Assembly: GCF_022179465.1 (NCBI RefSeq)
Contig: NZ_BPQV01000005.1
Coordinates: 297,732-361,731 of the forward strand
Length of the DNA: 64,000 bases
Origin: Methylobacterium organophilum
GTDB lineage: Bacteria; Pseudomonadota; Alphaproteobacteria; Rhizobiales; Beijerinckiaceae
Reading direction: 5' to 3'
Within the stretch, counting starts at the first letter, position 1, and each line of letters opens with the position of its first letter. The notes below the pieces were generated by a model that was not told the origin of the DNA, did no database searches, and was given only the letters and a program-made list of their open reading frames with translations. Positions 55,337 to 64,000 of the stretch are shown here, piece after piece. The position numbers were made by a program, and so were the translations under genes.

Positions 55337-55655
55337 CCGCCTTCATCGCTACGGTCGGAGCGGGGTGATCCGCAAGGATTTCGACGGACGGGCACCGACG
55401 AAATCTCGCGCGCTCCTATGCCTTCGCTCGCTTGAGACTTGTCTGCACCGCATATTCATCTTCTGGTTGCGCCAGCGCTTCAGAAGGGGAATCGCCCGGC
55501 GGAGGCCGCTTCGCGATCAGACTAAAACTGGAAACGATACGTTTCGATCGTTTCTGTTTTCGAGCACTCTTACCCGGGGCACTCTCCTGACGTCGAAGGC
55601 GGCGGCGTCCCCGACGGAAGGATCCGGCGGCCCGACCATCCTCAGGAGGTTCACC
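55337..55655. promoter_or_regulatory. Control region of the hydrolase-pirin unit
   Basis: No gene is supported in these 319 bases. An inverted repeat GAAACGAT-N8-ATCGTTTC (55531-55554) with a nested GAAACG/CGTTTC lies about 100 bases before the hydrolase start. It is a likely operator. Confidence 0.4.
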
Positions 55656-56486
55656 ATGCCCACGCTCACGACGAAGGACGGCACCGAAATCTTCTACAAG
55701 GATTGGGGTCCCCGCACGGCGCAGGCGATCGTCTTTCATCACGGCTGGCCCCTGAGCGCCGACGATTGGGACAGCCAGATGCTGTTCTTCCTCGGCGAGG
55801 GCTACCGCGTGATCGCCCATGATCGTCGCGGCCACGGCCGCTCCAGCCAGACGGCCACCGGCAACGAGATGGACACCTACGCGGCCGACGTCGTCGCGCT
55901 TGCCGCCGCCCTCGACCTGCGGGACGCGATCCATGTCGGCCACTCGACCGGCGGCGGCGAGGTCGCCCGCTACGTCGCCCGCGCCGAGCCGGGCCGGGTC
56001 GCCAAAGCCGTGCTGATCGGCGCCGTGCCGCCGGTGATGGTAAAGTCCGACCGCAATCCCGGCGGCCTGCCGATCGAGGTCTTCGACGGCTTCCGGGCGG
56101 CGCTCGCCGGCAACCGGGCGCAGTTCTACCGCGACGTGCCCGCCGGCCCCTTCTACGGCTTCAACCGCGAGGGCGCGCAGGTCTCGGACGGGATCGTCGA
56201 CAATTGGTGGCGCCAGGGCATGATGGGCGGGGCCAAGGCGCAGTACGACTGCATCAAGGCCTTCTCGGAGACGGATTTCACCGAGGACCTGAAGGCGATC
56301 GACGTGCCGGTCCTCGTCCTGCACGGCACCGACGACCAGATCGTGCCGATCGCCGATTCCGCCCTGCTCGCTCATCCCCTGCTGAAGCACGGCACCCTCA
56401 AGACCTACGAGGGCCTGCCCCACGGGATGTGCACCACCCATCCGGACGTCATCAACCGGGACCTCCTCGCCTTCATCCGGAGCTGA
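55656..56486 (+). CDS. Alpha/beta-hydrolase of the non-heme chloroperoxidase/arylesterase type
   Basis: The protein has 276 residues; CAGGAGGT precedes the ATG by 6 bases. The fold shows [14 protein letters not shown] at the oxyanion hole, the nucleophile GHSTGG, the acid in GTDDQIVP and the catalytic His in GLPHGM. These proteins hydrolyse esters and, with peroxide and acids, form peracids. A pirin gene follows 41 bases on, so the pair may respond to oxidative or aromatic stress. Confidence 0.92.
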   Translation: MPTLTTKDGTEIFYKDWGPRTAQAIVFHHGWPLSADDWDSQMLFFLGEGYRVIAHDRRGHGRSSQTATGNEMDTYAADVVALAAALDLRDAIHVGHSTGGGEVARYVARAEPGRVAKAVLIGAVPPVMVKSDRNPGGLPIEVFDGFRAALAGNRAQFYRDVPAGPFYGFNREGAQVSDGIVDNWWRQGMMGGAKAQYDCIKAFSETDFTEDLKAIDVPVLVLHGTDDQIVPIADSALLAHPLLKHGTLKTYEGLPHGMCTTHPDVINRDLLAFIRS

Positions 56487-56527
56487 GGCCCGCCTTCTCC
56501 GCTTTCGACCACACGGGAGGACCACCC

Positions 56528-57466
56528 ATGAGCTGGCACGGTGCGGAGGATCCGGTCCCGGGAGATCACTTCTCCTGCGACGCGATCCGGACCCTGATCA
56601 TCCCGCGCTCGCGGGATCTCGGCTCGTTCGCCGTCAGGCGGGCGCTGCCCTCGACGGAATGCCGGATGGTCGGCCCCTTCGTCTTCTTCGACCAGATGGG
56701 ACCGTCCGAGTTCCTGCTCGGCCAGGGCATGGACGTGCGGCCCCATCCGCATATCGGGCTCTCGACGGTCACCTACCTGTTCGCGGGCGAGATCATGCAC
56801 CGGGACAGTCTCGGCACGGCGTTGCCGATCCGGCCGGGCGAGCTGAACTGGATGACCGCCGGGCGCGGCATCGCCCATTCCGAGCGCACCGGCGCGGACC
56901 TGCGCAAGACCGGATCGAGCCTGTTCGGCATCCAGAGCTGGGTTGCCCTCTCGGCGAAGGACGAAGAGACGGCCCCGGCCTTCGAGCATTACGACGCGGA
57001 CGCGCTGCCCGTGCTTTCCGGCGAGGGCAAGAGCGTGCGCCTGATCGCCGGCGAGGCCTTCGGCGCCCACTCACCGGTGCGCACATCGAGCCCGATGGTC
57101 TATGCCGACGTGGCCCTGGAGGCCGGCGCCGTGCTGCCCCTCGACCCGGATTACGACGAGCGGGCGATCTACACGGTCTCGGGGGCGATCGAGATCGCCG
57201 GCGACGGCTTCGGCCCGGGGCAGCTCCTCGTGTTCCGGCCGGGCGACCGCATCAGCGTGCGCGCGACCGAGGCTGCCCGCTTCATGGTGCTGGGCGGCGA
57301 ACCGATGGACGGGCCGCGCCACCTCTGGTGGAACTTCGTCTCCTCGCGGCCGGAGCGGATCGCGCAGGCCAAGGAGGATTGGCGCCGGGCTCGCTTCGAC
57401 ACCGTGCCCGGCGAGAGCGAGTTCATCCCGCTCCCCGAGGACCCGCCGCCCGTCCGCTATCCGTGA
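56528..57466 (+). CDS. Pirin family protein
   Basis: This bicupin of 312 residues has the N-terminal metal-binding HPHIGLSTVTYLF (two of the ligands) and NWMTAGRGIAHSER with further His/Glu ligands. GGGAGG precedes the ATG. Pirins bind Fe and act as quercetinases or redox-sensing cofactors. Its coupling to the upstream hydrolase and the downstream antiporter gene (36 bases) suggests one transcript. Confidence 0.93.
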   Translation: MSWHGAEDPVPGDHFSCDAIRTLIIPRSRDLGSFAVRRALPSTECRMVGPFVFFDQMGPSEFLLGQGMDVRPHPHIGLSTVTYLFAGEIMHRDSLGTALPIRPGELNWMTAGRGIAHSERTGADLRKTGSSLFGIQSWVALSAKDEETAPAFEHYDADALPVLSGEGKSVRLIAGEAFGAHSPVRTSSPMVYADVALEAGAVLPLDPDYDERAIYTVSGAIEIAGDGFGPGQLLVFRPGDRISVRATEAARFMVLGGEPMDGPRHLWWNFVSSRPERIAQAKEDWRRARFDTVPGESEFIPLPEDPPPVRYP

Positions 57467-57502
57467 AGCCCCGGACCCCATGAAACCCGCAGGAAAGGTC
57501 GC

Positions 57503-59278
57503 GTGAACGCCATGGCTGTCGAAGGATCCGGGGTGACGGGGGAGCTCGTCCAGGTGGTGGCGCTGCTCGCCGCGGGCGTCGTGGCCGTGCCGCTGTTCAA
57601 GCGGGCGGGACTCGGTTCGGTGCTCGGCTATCTCGTGGCGGGCCTCGCCATCGGCCCCTTCGGCCTCGGCCTGTTCAGCGACGCCCATGCCATCCTGCAC
57701 ATCGCCGAGCTCGGCGTGGTGATGTTCCTGTTCATCATCGGGCTGGAGATGGAGCCCTCCCGGCTCTGGGCCATGCGGCGGGACATCTTCGGCCTGGGCC
57801 TCGCCCAGGTCGGGGCCTGCATCGCGGCGCTCACCCTCGTCGGCCTCGCCCTGGGCTTCTCGGCGCCAATCGCCTTCGTGGCCGGCACCGGCTTCGTCCT
57901 GACCTCGACGGCGATCGTGATGCAGCTCCTCGACGAACGGGGCGCGCTCTCGAAGCCGAAGGGCCAGCGCATCGTCGCGATCCTGCTGCTGGAGGACCTC
58001 GCCATCGTGCCGCTTCTGGCCGTCGTCGCCCTGATGGCGCCGGGCGGGGCCGAGACCGGCGGGCTCGCCCGGATCATCGCCATCGGGATCGCCCTCGGCT
58101 CGGTCCTCGCCCTCGTGGCCGCGGGACGCTGGCTGCTCAACCCGCTGTTCCGCCTGCTGGCAGCGGCCAAGGCGCGGGAGGTGATGACCGCGGCGGCCCT
58201 GCTCGTGGTGCTGGGCGCGGCGCTCGCCATGCAGCTCGGCGGCCTCTCCATGGCGATGGGCGCCTTCCTGGCGGGGGTGCTGCTCTCGGAATCGAGCTTC
58301 CGACACCAGCTGGAAGCCGATATCGAGCCGTTCCGCGGCATCCTGCTCGGCCTGTTCTTCCTCGGCGTCGGGATGTCCCTCGACCTCACGGTGATCGCCG
58401 CGAGCTGGGCGCTGATCCTCACGGGCGTGGCCGCCTACATGGTCGCCAAGAGCCTCGTCATCTACGCCGTGGCCCGGGTGCTCCGGGCCTCGCATCCGGA
58501 GGCCCTGGAGCGGGCGGCCCTGATGGCCCAGGGCGGCGAATTCGCCTTCGTGCTCTACGCGGCGGCCACGGGCGCCGGCCTCATCGACGGGCCGACCAAC
58601 GCCGTCCTGACCGCGACCGTGATCCTGTCCATGGCGGTGACGCCCCTGATGGTGATCGCCTTCGACCGCCTCGGCCCGAAGCCCGCCGTCACGACGGACG
58701 GCCTGGAGGTGCCGGAGAACCTCGCCGGCAGCGCCCTGATCGTCGGCTTCGGCCGGTTCGGGCAGATCGTCAGCCAGCCGCTGATCTCCCGCGGCTGCTC
58801 GGTCTCGATCATCGACACCAGCGCCGAGAACATCCGCCTCGCCGAGGGCTTCGGCTTCAAGGTCTATTACGGCGACGGCACCCGCCTCGACATCCTCCGG
58901 GCCGCCGGCGCCGGCACGGCCCGCGCCATCCTGGTCTGCCTCGACGATGCGGAGGCCGCGCGGCGCATCGCCGAGCTGGCGAGGGCGGAATTCCCCCTGG
59001 TGCCGGTGCTCGCCCGCGCCCGGGACCGCGAGCACGCCATTGCGCTGATCCACGCGGGCGTCGCCTACCAGATCCGGGAGACCTTCGAATCGGCGCTCGC
59101 CTTCGGCGAGCAGGCGCTGCTGACGATCGGCGACGAGCCGGATTCCGCGGCCGAGGCCATGGCCGAGGTACGCCGCCGGGATCTCGAGCGCCTCGCGCTG
59201 GAGACCGTCGGCGGCATCTATGCCGGCCGCGCGCTGATCCGCGGCAATGCGGCCCTCGCCCCGCACGTGGCCGGGTAG
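57503..59278 (+). CDS. CPA2-family cation:proton antiporter with RCK domain (KefB/C-like)
   Basis: The protein has 591 residues. A GTG start is taken because AGGAAAGG lies 4 bases upstream; an ATG follows three codons later. About twelve membrane helices (1-390) include MFLFIIGLEMEPSRLW and EFAFVLYAAATGAG. A TrkA-N/RCK domain (about 410-530) begins ALIVGFGRFGQIVSQPL and continues FKVYYGDGTRLDILRAAGAG. It exports K+ or Na+ in exchange for protons under nucleotide control, typically in electrophile or alkaline stress. Confidence 0.92.
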   Translation: MNAMAVEGSGVTGELVQVVALLAAGVVAVPLFKRAGLGSVLGYLVAGLAIGPFGLGLFSDAHAILHIAELGVVMFLFIIGLEMEPSRLWAMRRDIFGLGLAQVGACIAALTLVGLALGFSAPIAFVAGTGFVLTSTAIVMQLLDERGALSKPKGQRIVAILLLEDLAIVPLLAVVALMAPGGAETGGLARIIAIGIALGSVLALVAAGRWLLNPLFRLLAAAKAREVMTAAALLVVLGAALAMQLGGLSMAMGAFLAGVLLSESSFRHQLEADIEPFRGILLGLFFLGVGMSLDLTVIAASWALILTGVAAYMVAKSLVIYAVARVLRASHPEALERAALMAQGGEFAFVLYAAATGAGLIDGPTNAVLTATVILSMAVTPLMVIAFDRLGPKPAVTTDGLEVPENLAGSALIVGFGRFGQIVSQPLISRGCSVSIIDTSAENIRLAEGFGFKVYYGDGTRLDILRAAGAGTARAILVCLDDAEAARRIAELARAEFPLVPVLARARDREHAIALIHAGVAYQIRETFESALAFGEQALLTIGDEPDSAAEAMAEVRRRDLERLALETVGGIYAGRALIRGNAALAPHVAG

Positions 59279-59305
59279 GGGCTTCGTGCGGGGAGCGGAT
59301 GGCGG

Positions 59306-60562
59306 TCAGCCCGTGCCCCCGATGAACAGGCCGGCGATCGCCGCGCTGGTGAGATTCGAGAGGGTCCCGGCCAGGATGGCGCGCAAGCCGTAGCGGGCCA
59401 CCTCGGCGCGCCGCTCCGGGACGAGGCTCGAAAAGCTCGCGAGCTGGATCGCGATGGATGCGAAATTCGCGAAGCCGCAGAGCGCGAAGCAGACGATCGC
59501 CGTGCTGCGCGGGCCCAGCGCGCCCGATTGCAGCGTCGGCGACAGGTTCGCATAGGCCAGGAATTCGTTGAAGGCGATCTTCTGGCCGATCGCCCCGCCG
59601 ACCAGGAGCGCCTGCTCCCAGGGCACGCCCAAGAGCCACGCCAGCGGGCTGAGCAGCAGGCCGAGGGCGCCCTCGATCGAGGCCTGCGGGTAGCCGAGAT
59701 GGCTCCCGAGAGAGGCGAGGATGCCATTGGCCAGCGCGATCAGCCCGACGAAGGCAATCAGCATGGCACCGACCGAGACGGCCACGGCGAGGCCCTTCTG
59801 GGTGCCGTCGGCGGCCGCCTCGATCAGATTCGCCGCCCGGCTCTCGCCGAAGGTGACCTTCGTGGTCAGGATCCGCGTCGGCTCCGCCGAGGGCATCAGG
59901 ATCTTGGCGTAGAGGAGGCCGCCGGGGATCGCCATCACGGAGGCCGCGAGCAGGTAGGTCATCGGCACGCCGAGCGCCGCGTAGCCGGCGAGGATCGAGC
60001 CCGCGGTCGAGGCGGCCCCGCTCGTCATCACGGCGAAGAGCTCGGCCCCGGTGAGGAGCGGGAGGAACGGCCGCAGGGCCACGGCGATCTCGCTCTGCCC
60101 GATGGCGATGGTGATGACGGCGGAGAAGGACTCGATCGGCGAGGTACCGACGAGCCGGCGCAGCACGGCGCCGAGCCCGCGCGCCAGGGCCTGCATCACG
60201 CCGAGATGGTAGAGCACGCCGATCAGCGCGGAGACGTAGAGGATCTGCGGCAGCACCCGCAGGGCCAGGATGAAGCCGCTGCCGCCGAACAGCTCGAACA
60301 TCTTCGGCTCGACGAGGCCGCCGAACAGGAAGGCGGTGCCCCGATCGCCATAGGCGAGCACCGTCTGCACCGTGCCGGCCGCCGCGCTCAAGCCGTCCCG
60401 CCCCAGGGGCACGAACAGAACCAGGGCCCCGAGGCCGACCTGCAGCGCCAGGGCGGCGAGGATCACGCGCGGCCGGATACCCCGTCGGTTCGTCGAGAAC
60501 AGCACGCCGATCGCGAGGAGGACGAGGATGCTGCAGGCGGCATGGAGCAGGCGGTCGGTCAT
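59306..60562 (-). CDS. NupC-family concentrative nucleoside transporter
   Basis: The protein has 418 residues and about ten membrane helices. The family sequence GQSEIAVALRPFLPLLTGAELFAVMTSGAASTAGS binds the nucleoside, and NEFLAYANL and GFANFASIAIQ follow. It imports nucleosides with H+ or Na+. The large open frame upstream is a shadow; the ATG at MTDRLLHAACS fits the family. It converges with the antiporter gene. Confidence 0.93.
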   Translation of the reverse strand: MTDRLLHAACSILVLLAIGVLFSTNRRGIRPRVILAALALQVGLGALVLFVPLGRDGLSAAAGTVQTVLAYGDRGTAFLFGGLVEPKMFELFGGSGFILALRVLPQILYVSALIGVLYHLGVMQALARGLGAVLRRLVGTSPIESFSAVITIAIGQSEIAVALRPFLPLLTGAELFAVMTSGAASTAGSILAGYAALGVPMTYLLAASVMAIPGGLLYAKILMPSAEPTRILTTKVTFGESRAANLIEAAADGTQKGLAVAVSVGAMLIAFVGLIALANGILASLGSHLGYPQASIEGALGLLLSPLAWLLGVPWEQALLVGGAIGQKIAFNEFLAYANLSPTLQSGALGPRSTAIVCFALCGFANFASIAIQLASFSSLVPERRAEVARYGLRAILAGTLSNLTSAAIAGLFIGGTG

Positions 60563-60811
60563 GGTCTCGCTTACAGGCCCGGAGCTAGGCGCGATGGAAC
60601 TTCCGGGCCAGGGGGAGGCGGTCTCATGAATCGGAGGCGGGGTGCGGCGCCGGGACCACACCGGCCCGACAGGCCGCGCCCGGGCCGATCGGCTCAGGCA
60701 GGGCGCATCCTGCGACGGAGGGGCCGGGACGGCCGTTCGGCCCGGAATCCCATCGAACTTTAACCGACCCGTGCTTTCCCTTTCCTCGTTCTCGGGGGGA
60801 AAGCCTGCCGA

Positions 60812-61936
60812 ATGTCGACGCGCGGGGAATCGGAAGAGGTTTATGGGGCCCTCGTTGCCGAACTGACGCTGACCCGCGTGCCGACCAGCATCATGGGCCT
60901 CACCCTGCTGGGCGTCGGCCTGTTCACCGCTCAGGTGCTCGACGATCCCATCCTGTTCGCGGCCGCCGTGATCGGCGCCCTGGCCTCGGTCAGCAAGCTG
61001 GTGCTGATGTTCCTGCACGGGCAGCGCAATGCCCAGGGACCGCTCCCGATGCCGGAGGCGCGGCAATGGGAGCTGCGGCATGCCCTGTCGACCGTCTGCG
61101 TCGCGGGTTCGGTCGGCACGATCGCCGCGCGAATCTTCACGCATCCCGACATGGCGATGCAGATGCTCGCGACCGCCCTGCTGTTCGGCTACTGCAGCGG
61201 CGTCGTCAGCCGCCTCTCGGTGCGTCCCGTCATCGCGACCGCAGCGGTCCTGCTGGCCGCCCTTCCCGCGATCGTGTCCGCGGCGCGGGTCGGCGACACG
61301 CCGCACGGCATCATCGCCACGATGTTCAGCGTCTTCCTGCTCGGCGGTCTCGACGGTGTCCGGTTCGCCTATCGCGTCGCGGTCCGGCAGATCACGCTCC
61401 GGCTGGATATGGGGACCCTGGCCCGCAGCGATCCCCTGACCGGCCTCGCCAACCGTCTCGGGCTCCGCGAAGCCTTCCGCAAGGCTCCCCGTGGGCGCGA
61501 CACGAAGATCGCGCTCCACTTCTTCGACCTCGACGGCTTCAAGCCCGTCAACGACCGCTTCGGCCACGCCGCCGGCGACGCGCTGCTTCAGGCACTCAGC
61601 CAGCGGCTGCGCGCCCTTCTCGGCGAGGCCGAACTCGCGGCCAGAACGGGCGGGGACGAGTTCGTCGTCCTCCAGCCCTCCGTGCGGGATCCAGACGAGG
61701 CGCAAGGGCTGGCTTGGCGCATCGTCGACAGCCTGAGCCAACCCTATGCGGTGGCCGGGGAGAGCGTCCGCATCGGCGTCAGCCTGGGATTGTCCTGCGT
61801 GCCGTCCCTGTCCGCCCATCTCGACGACCTGCTCCGCGATGCGGATGCGGCCTCTTACGCGATCAAGCGGAAGGGCGGAGGGGTCGCCACGCGGTCGGAC
61901 GATCGCACCGGGGACGCCCAGCGCATCCCGGCGTGA
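60812..61936 (+). CDS. Membrane-bound diguanylate cyclase (GGDEF)
   Basis: The protein has 374 residues. Around five or six membrane helices (20-195) are followed by a GGDEF domain (200-365) with DPLTGLANRLGLREAF, FFDLDGFKPVNDRFGHAAGD and RTGGDEFVVLQ. No RxxD inhibitory site precedes GGDEF. There is no EAL domain, so it should make cyclic di-GMP. The input signal is unknown. Confidence 0.93.
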   Translation: MSTRGESEEVYGALVAELTLTRVPTSIMGLTLLGVGLFTAQVLDDPILFAAAVIGALASVSKLVLMFLHGQRNAQGPLPMPEARQWELRHALSTVCVAGSVGTIAARIFTHPDMAMQMLATALLFGYCSGVVSRLSVRPVIATAAVLLAALPAIVSAARVGDTPHGIIATMFSVFLLGGLDGVRFAYRVAVRQITLRLDMGTLARSDPLTGLANRLGLREAFRKAPRGRDTKIALHFFDLDGFKPVNDRFGHAAGDALLQALSQRLRALLGEAELAARTGGDEFVVLQPSVRDPDEAQGLAWRIVDSLSQPYAVAGESVRIGVSLGLSCVPSLSAHLDDLLRDADAASYAIKRKGGGVATRSDDRTGDAQRIPA

Positions 61937-62119
61937 GAGAGCCCCCGGCCCTGCGGCCTTCGGCCGGGCTCGGCTCCGCGGGATGAGGCGGATCTGGCCC
62001 CGTTCCTGCGCGGTGCTCCCCCGCACGGCACCGATCCGTCCGCGCCGGGACATCCCGGACCGGCGATCTAGTTTCCCTCCCTCAACCGTCGCGACGACGC
62101 CGAGAGGAGGCCGACGCCC

Positions 62120-62641
62120 ATGTCGCTGTCGATCAGAGCCGAGCGCGGACTCGTGTCCCAGGACGAGTTCGAGACCCTGTCGCAGACCCACCATCCGCGG
62201 CTGCACGACCTGTCGGATGCGGATCTCACCACCGCGCAGCGGCGCATCCGCGACCTGCGCGCCAAAGAGCGGACGCTGGCGCGGGATCTCCGCCGCAGCA
62301 TTCGCGGCAAGGCGGAGACGCGGGGCGGCAGCTTCCCCGGCACGGTCGAGAAGCCGGCCCGCCGCAAGGGCGTCTTCGCAGCCGCCCTGAAGCGCCTCAA
62401 TGCGGAGGTCTCCCGCCGCCGCGCCATCGCCGCCCGGGACGCCCTGAGGGACGCCTCGCGCCGAGCGTTGCGCAGCCGGAAGGCGGCGCGCCGCCACCAT
62501 CCCGCCCCCGGCCGCACCGGGCACGGGGGCATGACGCCCAACGAGAGCGAGCGCGGCCGGACCCAGGTACCACCCGCCAAGGTCGGCAGCGTCTCCCAGG
62601 CCACCAAGGCGGCTCAGGCGACCAAGGATTCGCGGGGCTGA
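62120..62641 (+). CDS. Hypothetical arginine-rich protein
   Basis: This 173-residue protein has a helical, Arg/Ala-rich middle (ADLTTAQRRIRDLRAKERTL; RRRAIAARDALRDASRRALR) and a low-complexity tail. GAGAGGAGG precedes the ATG by about 9 bases. It could bind nucleic acids or be a structural coiled coil. It ends 11 bases before repeat copy 2. The family is not recognised. Confidence 0.6.
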   Translation: MSLSIRAERGLVSQDEFETLSQTHHPRLHDLSDADLTTAQRRIRDLRAKERTLARDLRRSIRGKAETRGGSFPGTVEKPARRKGVFAAALKRLNAEVSRRRAIAARDALRDASRRALRSRKAARRHHPAPGRTGHGGMTPNESERGRTQVPPAKVGSVSQATKAAQATKDSRG

Positions 62642-62652
62642 TCCCCCGGAAT

Positions 62653-62959
62653 CCCTCCGCCCTCTCCGGACACGACGAAGCCGGCCCCTGGGAAGGGGCC
62701 GCGAAGGGGAGGGCGGGAGAGGAGGCGTCAGCGCCCGCTCACCGCATGGGTGGTCTGGGCAGGGAGACCAGCCGGGGCGGTGTAGCTCTGGGCCTGGGCG
62801 GCAGTGCCGGCGGCGAGGATACGGGACATGATCGGAGCTCCATTTCGGGTTGGGGTGGGGGTCGCTGTGGCCGCCACTGGACGGAGGGAACATGGTCCCG
62901 CCCGCTCCTCCCAAACAGCCGAATACGTTCGATCGAACCGTTCAATAAATCAGAAAAGC
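62653..62959. repeat. 310-bp repeat, copy 2
   Basis: This is the direct repeat of 55025-55336, about 7.6 kb apart start to start. It carries the same leader, palindrome (62927-62938) and downstream stem-loop, with a shortened peptide gene. The intervening segment contains the hydrolase, pirin, antiporter, NupC, GGDEF and Arg-rich genes. Confidence 0.92.
62728..62829 (-). pseudogene. Secreted-peptide gene, copy 2, signal-peptide core deleted
   Basis: The frame is intact over 33 residues (MSRILAAGTAAQAQ plus the same 19-residue mature sequence). An in-frame 24-base deletion relative to copy 1 removes eight hydrophobic residues (ALALSLVA) of the signal peptide. Secretion is therefore probably lost. 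The mature peptide is identical, with three synonymous changes. It may be a decaying copy or a cytoplasmic variant. Confidence 0.6.
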
Positions 62960-63051
62960 TGTTCCCCTGCGGCCTGTTCGCCCCACGCGGAACCGGGCCG
63001 GCTACCCCTGGTTGGGGCGGTAGCGTGCGGGAAGCCGCGACAGGAGAATCC

Positions 63052-63816
63052 ATGCAGCGTTTCGCGAACAAGGTCGTGCTCGTCACGGGGGCGGCGTCCG
63101 GGATCGGCGAGGCGGCCGCGCGGCGCTTCGGAGCGGAGGGCGCGAGGCTCGTCCTCGCCGACCAGAAGGCAGAGGGCCTGCGCGCGGCCGCGGGCGGCCT
63201 CGAGGCCGCCGCCCTGCATACGGTGACGGCAGACCTGTCGAAGGCGGATCAGTGCGAGGAGGTGATCGCGGCGGCCATCGAGCGGTTCGGCCGGCTGGAC
63301 GTGCTGATCAACAATGCCGGCAAGGATCATCTCGGCAAGGTCGATGCGGGCGACATCGGCGACTTCTCGACCGTGATCGAGACCGATCTCTACGGCGTCT
63401 TCTACATGACGCGCTTTGCCCTGCCCCATCTGCGCAGGAGCCGCGGCTGCATCGTGAACGTCTCGTCCGTCTCGGGTCTCGGCGGCGACTGGAACCACAG
63501 CTTCTACTGCGCCGCCAAGGGTGCGGTGACGAACTTCACCCGCGCGGTGGCCCTGGACGAGGCGGAGAACGGGGTGCGCGTGAACGCGGTCAACCCGAGC
63601 CTGGTCTACACGCCCTTCACCGCCGGCATGCAGGAGCAGCCGGAGCTCGTCGCCAAGTTCGAGGAGCGCATCCCCATGGGGCGGGGCGCCAAGCCCGAGG
63701 ATATTTCCGGCGCCATCGCTTTCCTGGCGAGCGAGGACGCCCATTTCGTAACCGGAGTGAACCTGCCGGTGGATGGCGGCCTCTCGGCCTCGAACGGCCA
63801 GCCCCGGCTGACCTGA
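63052..63816 (+). CDS. Short-chain dehydrogenase/reductase
   Basis: The protein has 254 residues. It has the classical SDR NAD(P)-binding motif TGAASGIGEAAARRFGA (13-29), NNAG, and the Ser-Tyr-Lys triad in NVSSVSGLGGDWNHSFYCAAKG. An acidic residue at the end of the second strand (VLADQ) favours NAD. It is an oxidoreductase of unknown substrate. CAGGAGA precedes the ATG. The gene directly follows repeat copy 2. Confidence 0.93.
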   Translation: MQRFANKVVLVTGAASGIGEAAARRFGAEGARLVLADQKAEGLRAAAGGLEAAALHTVTADLSKADQCEEVIAAAIERFGRLDVLINNAGKDHLGKVDAGDIGDFSTVIETDLYGVFYMTRFALPHLRRSRGCIVNVSSVSGLGGDWNHSFYCAAKGAVTNFTRAVALDEAENGVRVNAVNPSLVYTPFTAGMQEQPELVAKFEERIPMGRGAKPEDISGAIAFLASEDAHFVTGVNLPVDGGLSASNGQPRLT

Positions 63817-63892
63817 GGAACCGTGGTCCCGCCTCGCGCGACAGGAGGCTTGACGAGGCGCAGCCCCCAGCGGCTTGTGCGCACGCGTTTGC

Positions 63893-63923
63893 GCCCGCCT
63901 TTTTGAGGCGGGCTTTGTTTTGT
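63893..63923 (+). terminator. Rho-independent terminator of the SDR gene
   Basis: A 7-bp stem GCCCGCC (63893-63899) pairs with GGCGGGC (63907-63913) and is followed by a T-rich run beginning TTTGTTTTG. Confidence 0.85.
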
Positions 63924-63946
63924 TTGTGTGTTTTGTGTGTTTGTGT

Positions 63947-64000
<54 letters not shown>

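Noticed and set aside
59306-62914. 1202-codon minus-strand frame
   Set aside because: Only the C-terminal 418 residues are NupC; the rest is antisense to the GGDEF and Arg-rich genes with no family features.

Overview
The window is GC-rich, densely coded DNA from an alphaproteobacterium of the Hyphomicrobiales, most likely a Methylobacterium/Methylorubrum-type organism. The indications are a squalene-type carotenoid locus with paired CrtN-like desaturases, the block iscA - dgt - argS - SPOR - nagZ - tatABC, an initiator-type tRNA with the C1:A72 signature on its visible 3' side, and genes suited to life on plants (sulfonate and sulfone scavenging, a GH10 xylanase, chemoreceptors). The assignment rests on gene content and family knowledge, not on a search.

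Layout. 0-5 kb: an orphan ParA-type ATPase overlapping a ribbon-helix-helix gene, then rlpA, serS and surE. 4.8-12.6 kb (minus strand): a tightly packed set with two CrtI/CrtN-family desaturases, a secreted DUF2141 protein, an ABC-2 exporter, a PlsC-type acyltransferase and a GT2 glycosyltransferase. It looks like a pathway that makes, glycosylates, acylates and perhaps exports a carotenoid. 12.7-17.2 kb: an RNA methyltransferase, a SulP transporter beside a beta-carbonic anhydrase, and a membrane-anchored helix-hairpin-helix protein. 17.4-25.8 kb: a sulfur-starvation region with two divergent units, ssuE-ssuA2-ssuC-ssuB-ssuD-ssuA1 on the minus strand and sfnG-sfnB on the plus strand.

25.9-33.4 kb: a Tat-exported xylanase, a chemoreceptor, a lipoprotein esterase, a lytic transglycosylase with a SPOR tail, and two proteins of unknown function. 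33.5-41.7 kb: iscA/erpA, dgt, argS, a SPOR membrane protein, nagZ, tatABC and tRNA-Ser(UGA). The scpA-scpB pair that I expect between nagZ and tatA is absent. 41.9-44.9 kb: an AT-richer segment directly after the tRNA, with a methyltransferase, a glycosyltransferase and a beta-helix lipoprotein. It looks horizontally acquired and is followed by a host-like methyltransferase gene.

46-64 kb: sensory and accessory genes (PAS proteins, a PAS-PAS-XRE regulator, a soluble double-PAS chemoreceptor, a DUF2325-DUF2478 pair, a GGDEF protein), a TauE/SafE permease, a pirin with an alpha/beta hydrolase, a CPA2 antiporter, NupC and an SDR. It also holds several very small genes: two adjacent 30-32 residue membrane peptides sharing a C-terminal pattern, a 28-codon ORF with a near-ideal Shine-Dalgarno, and a roughly 310-bp repeat present twice that carries a tiny secreted-peptide gene. 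The two repeat copies differ only synonymously over the mature peptide, but one has lost the signal-peptide core. The window ends in a truncated initiator tRNA-Met gene on the minus strand.
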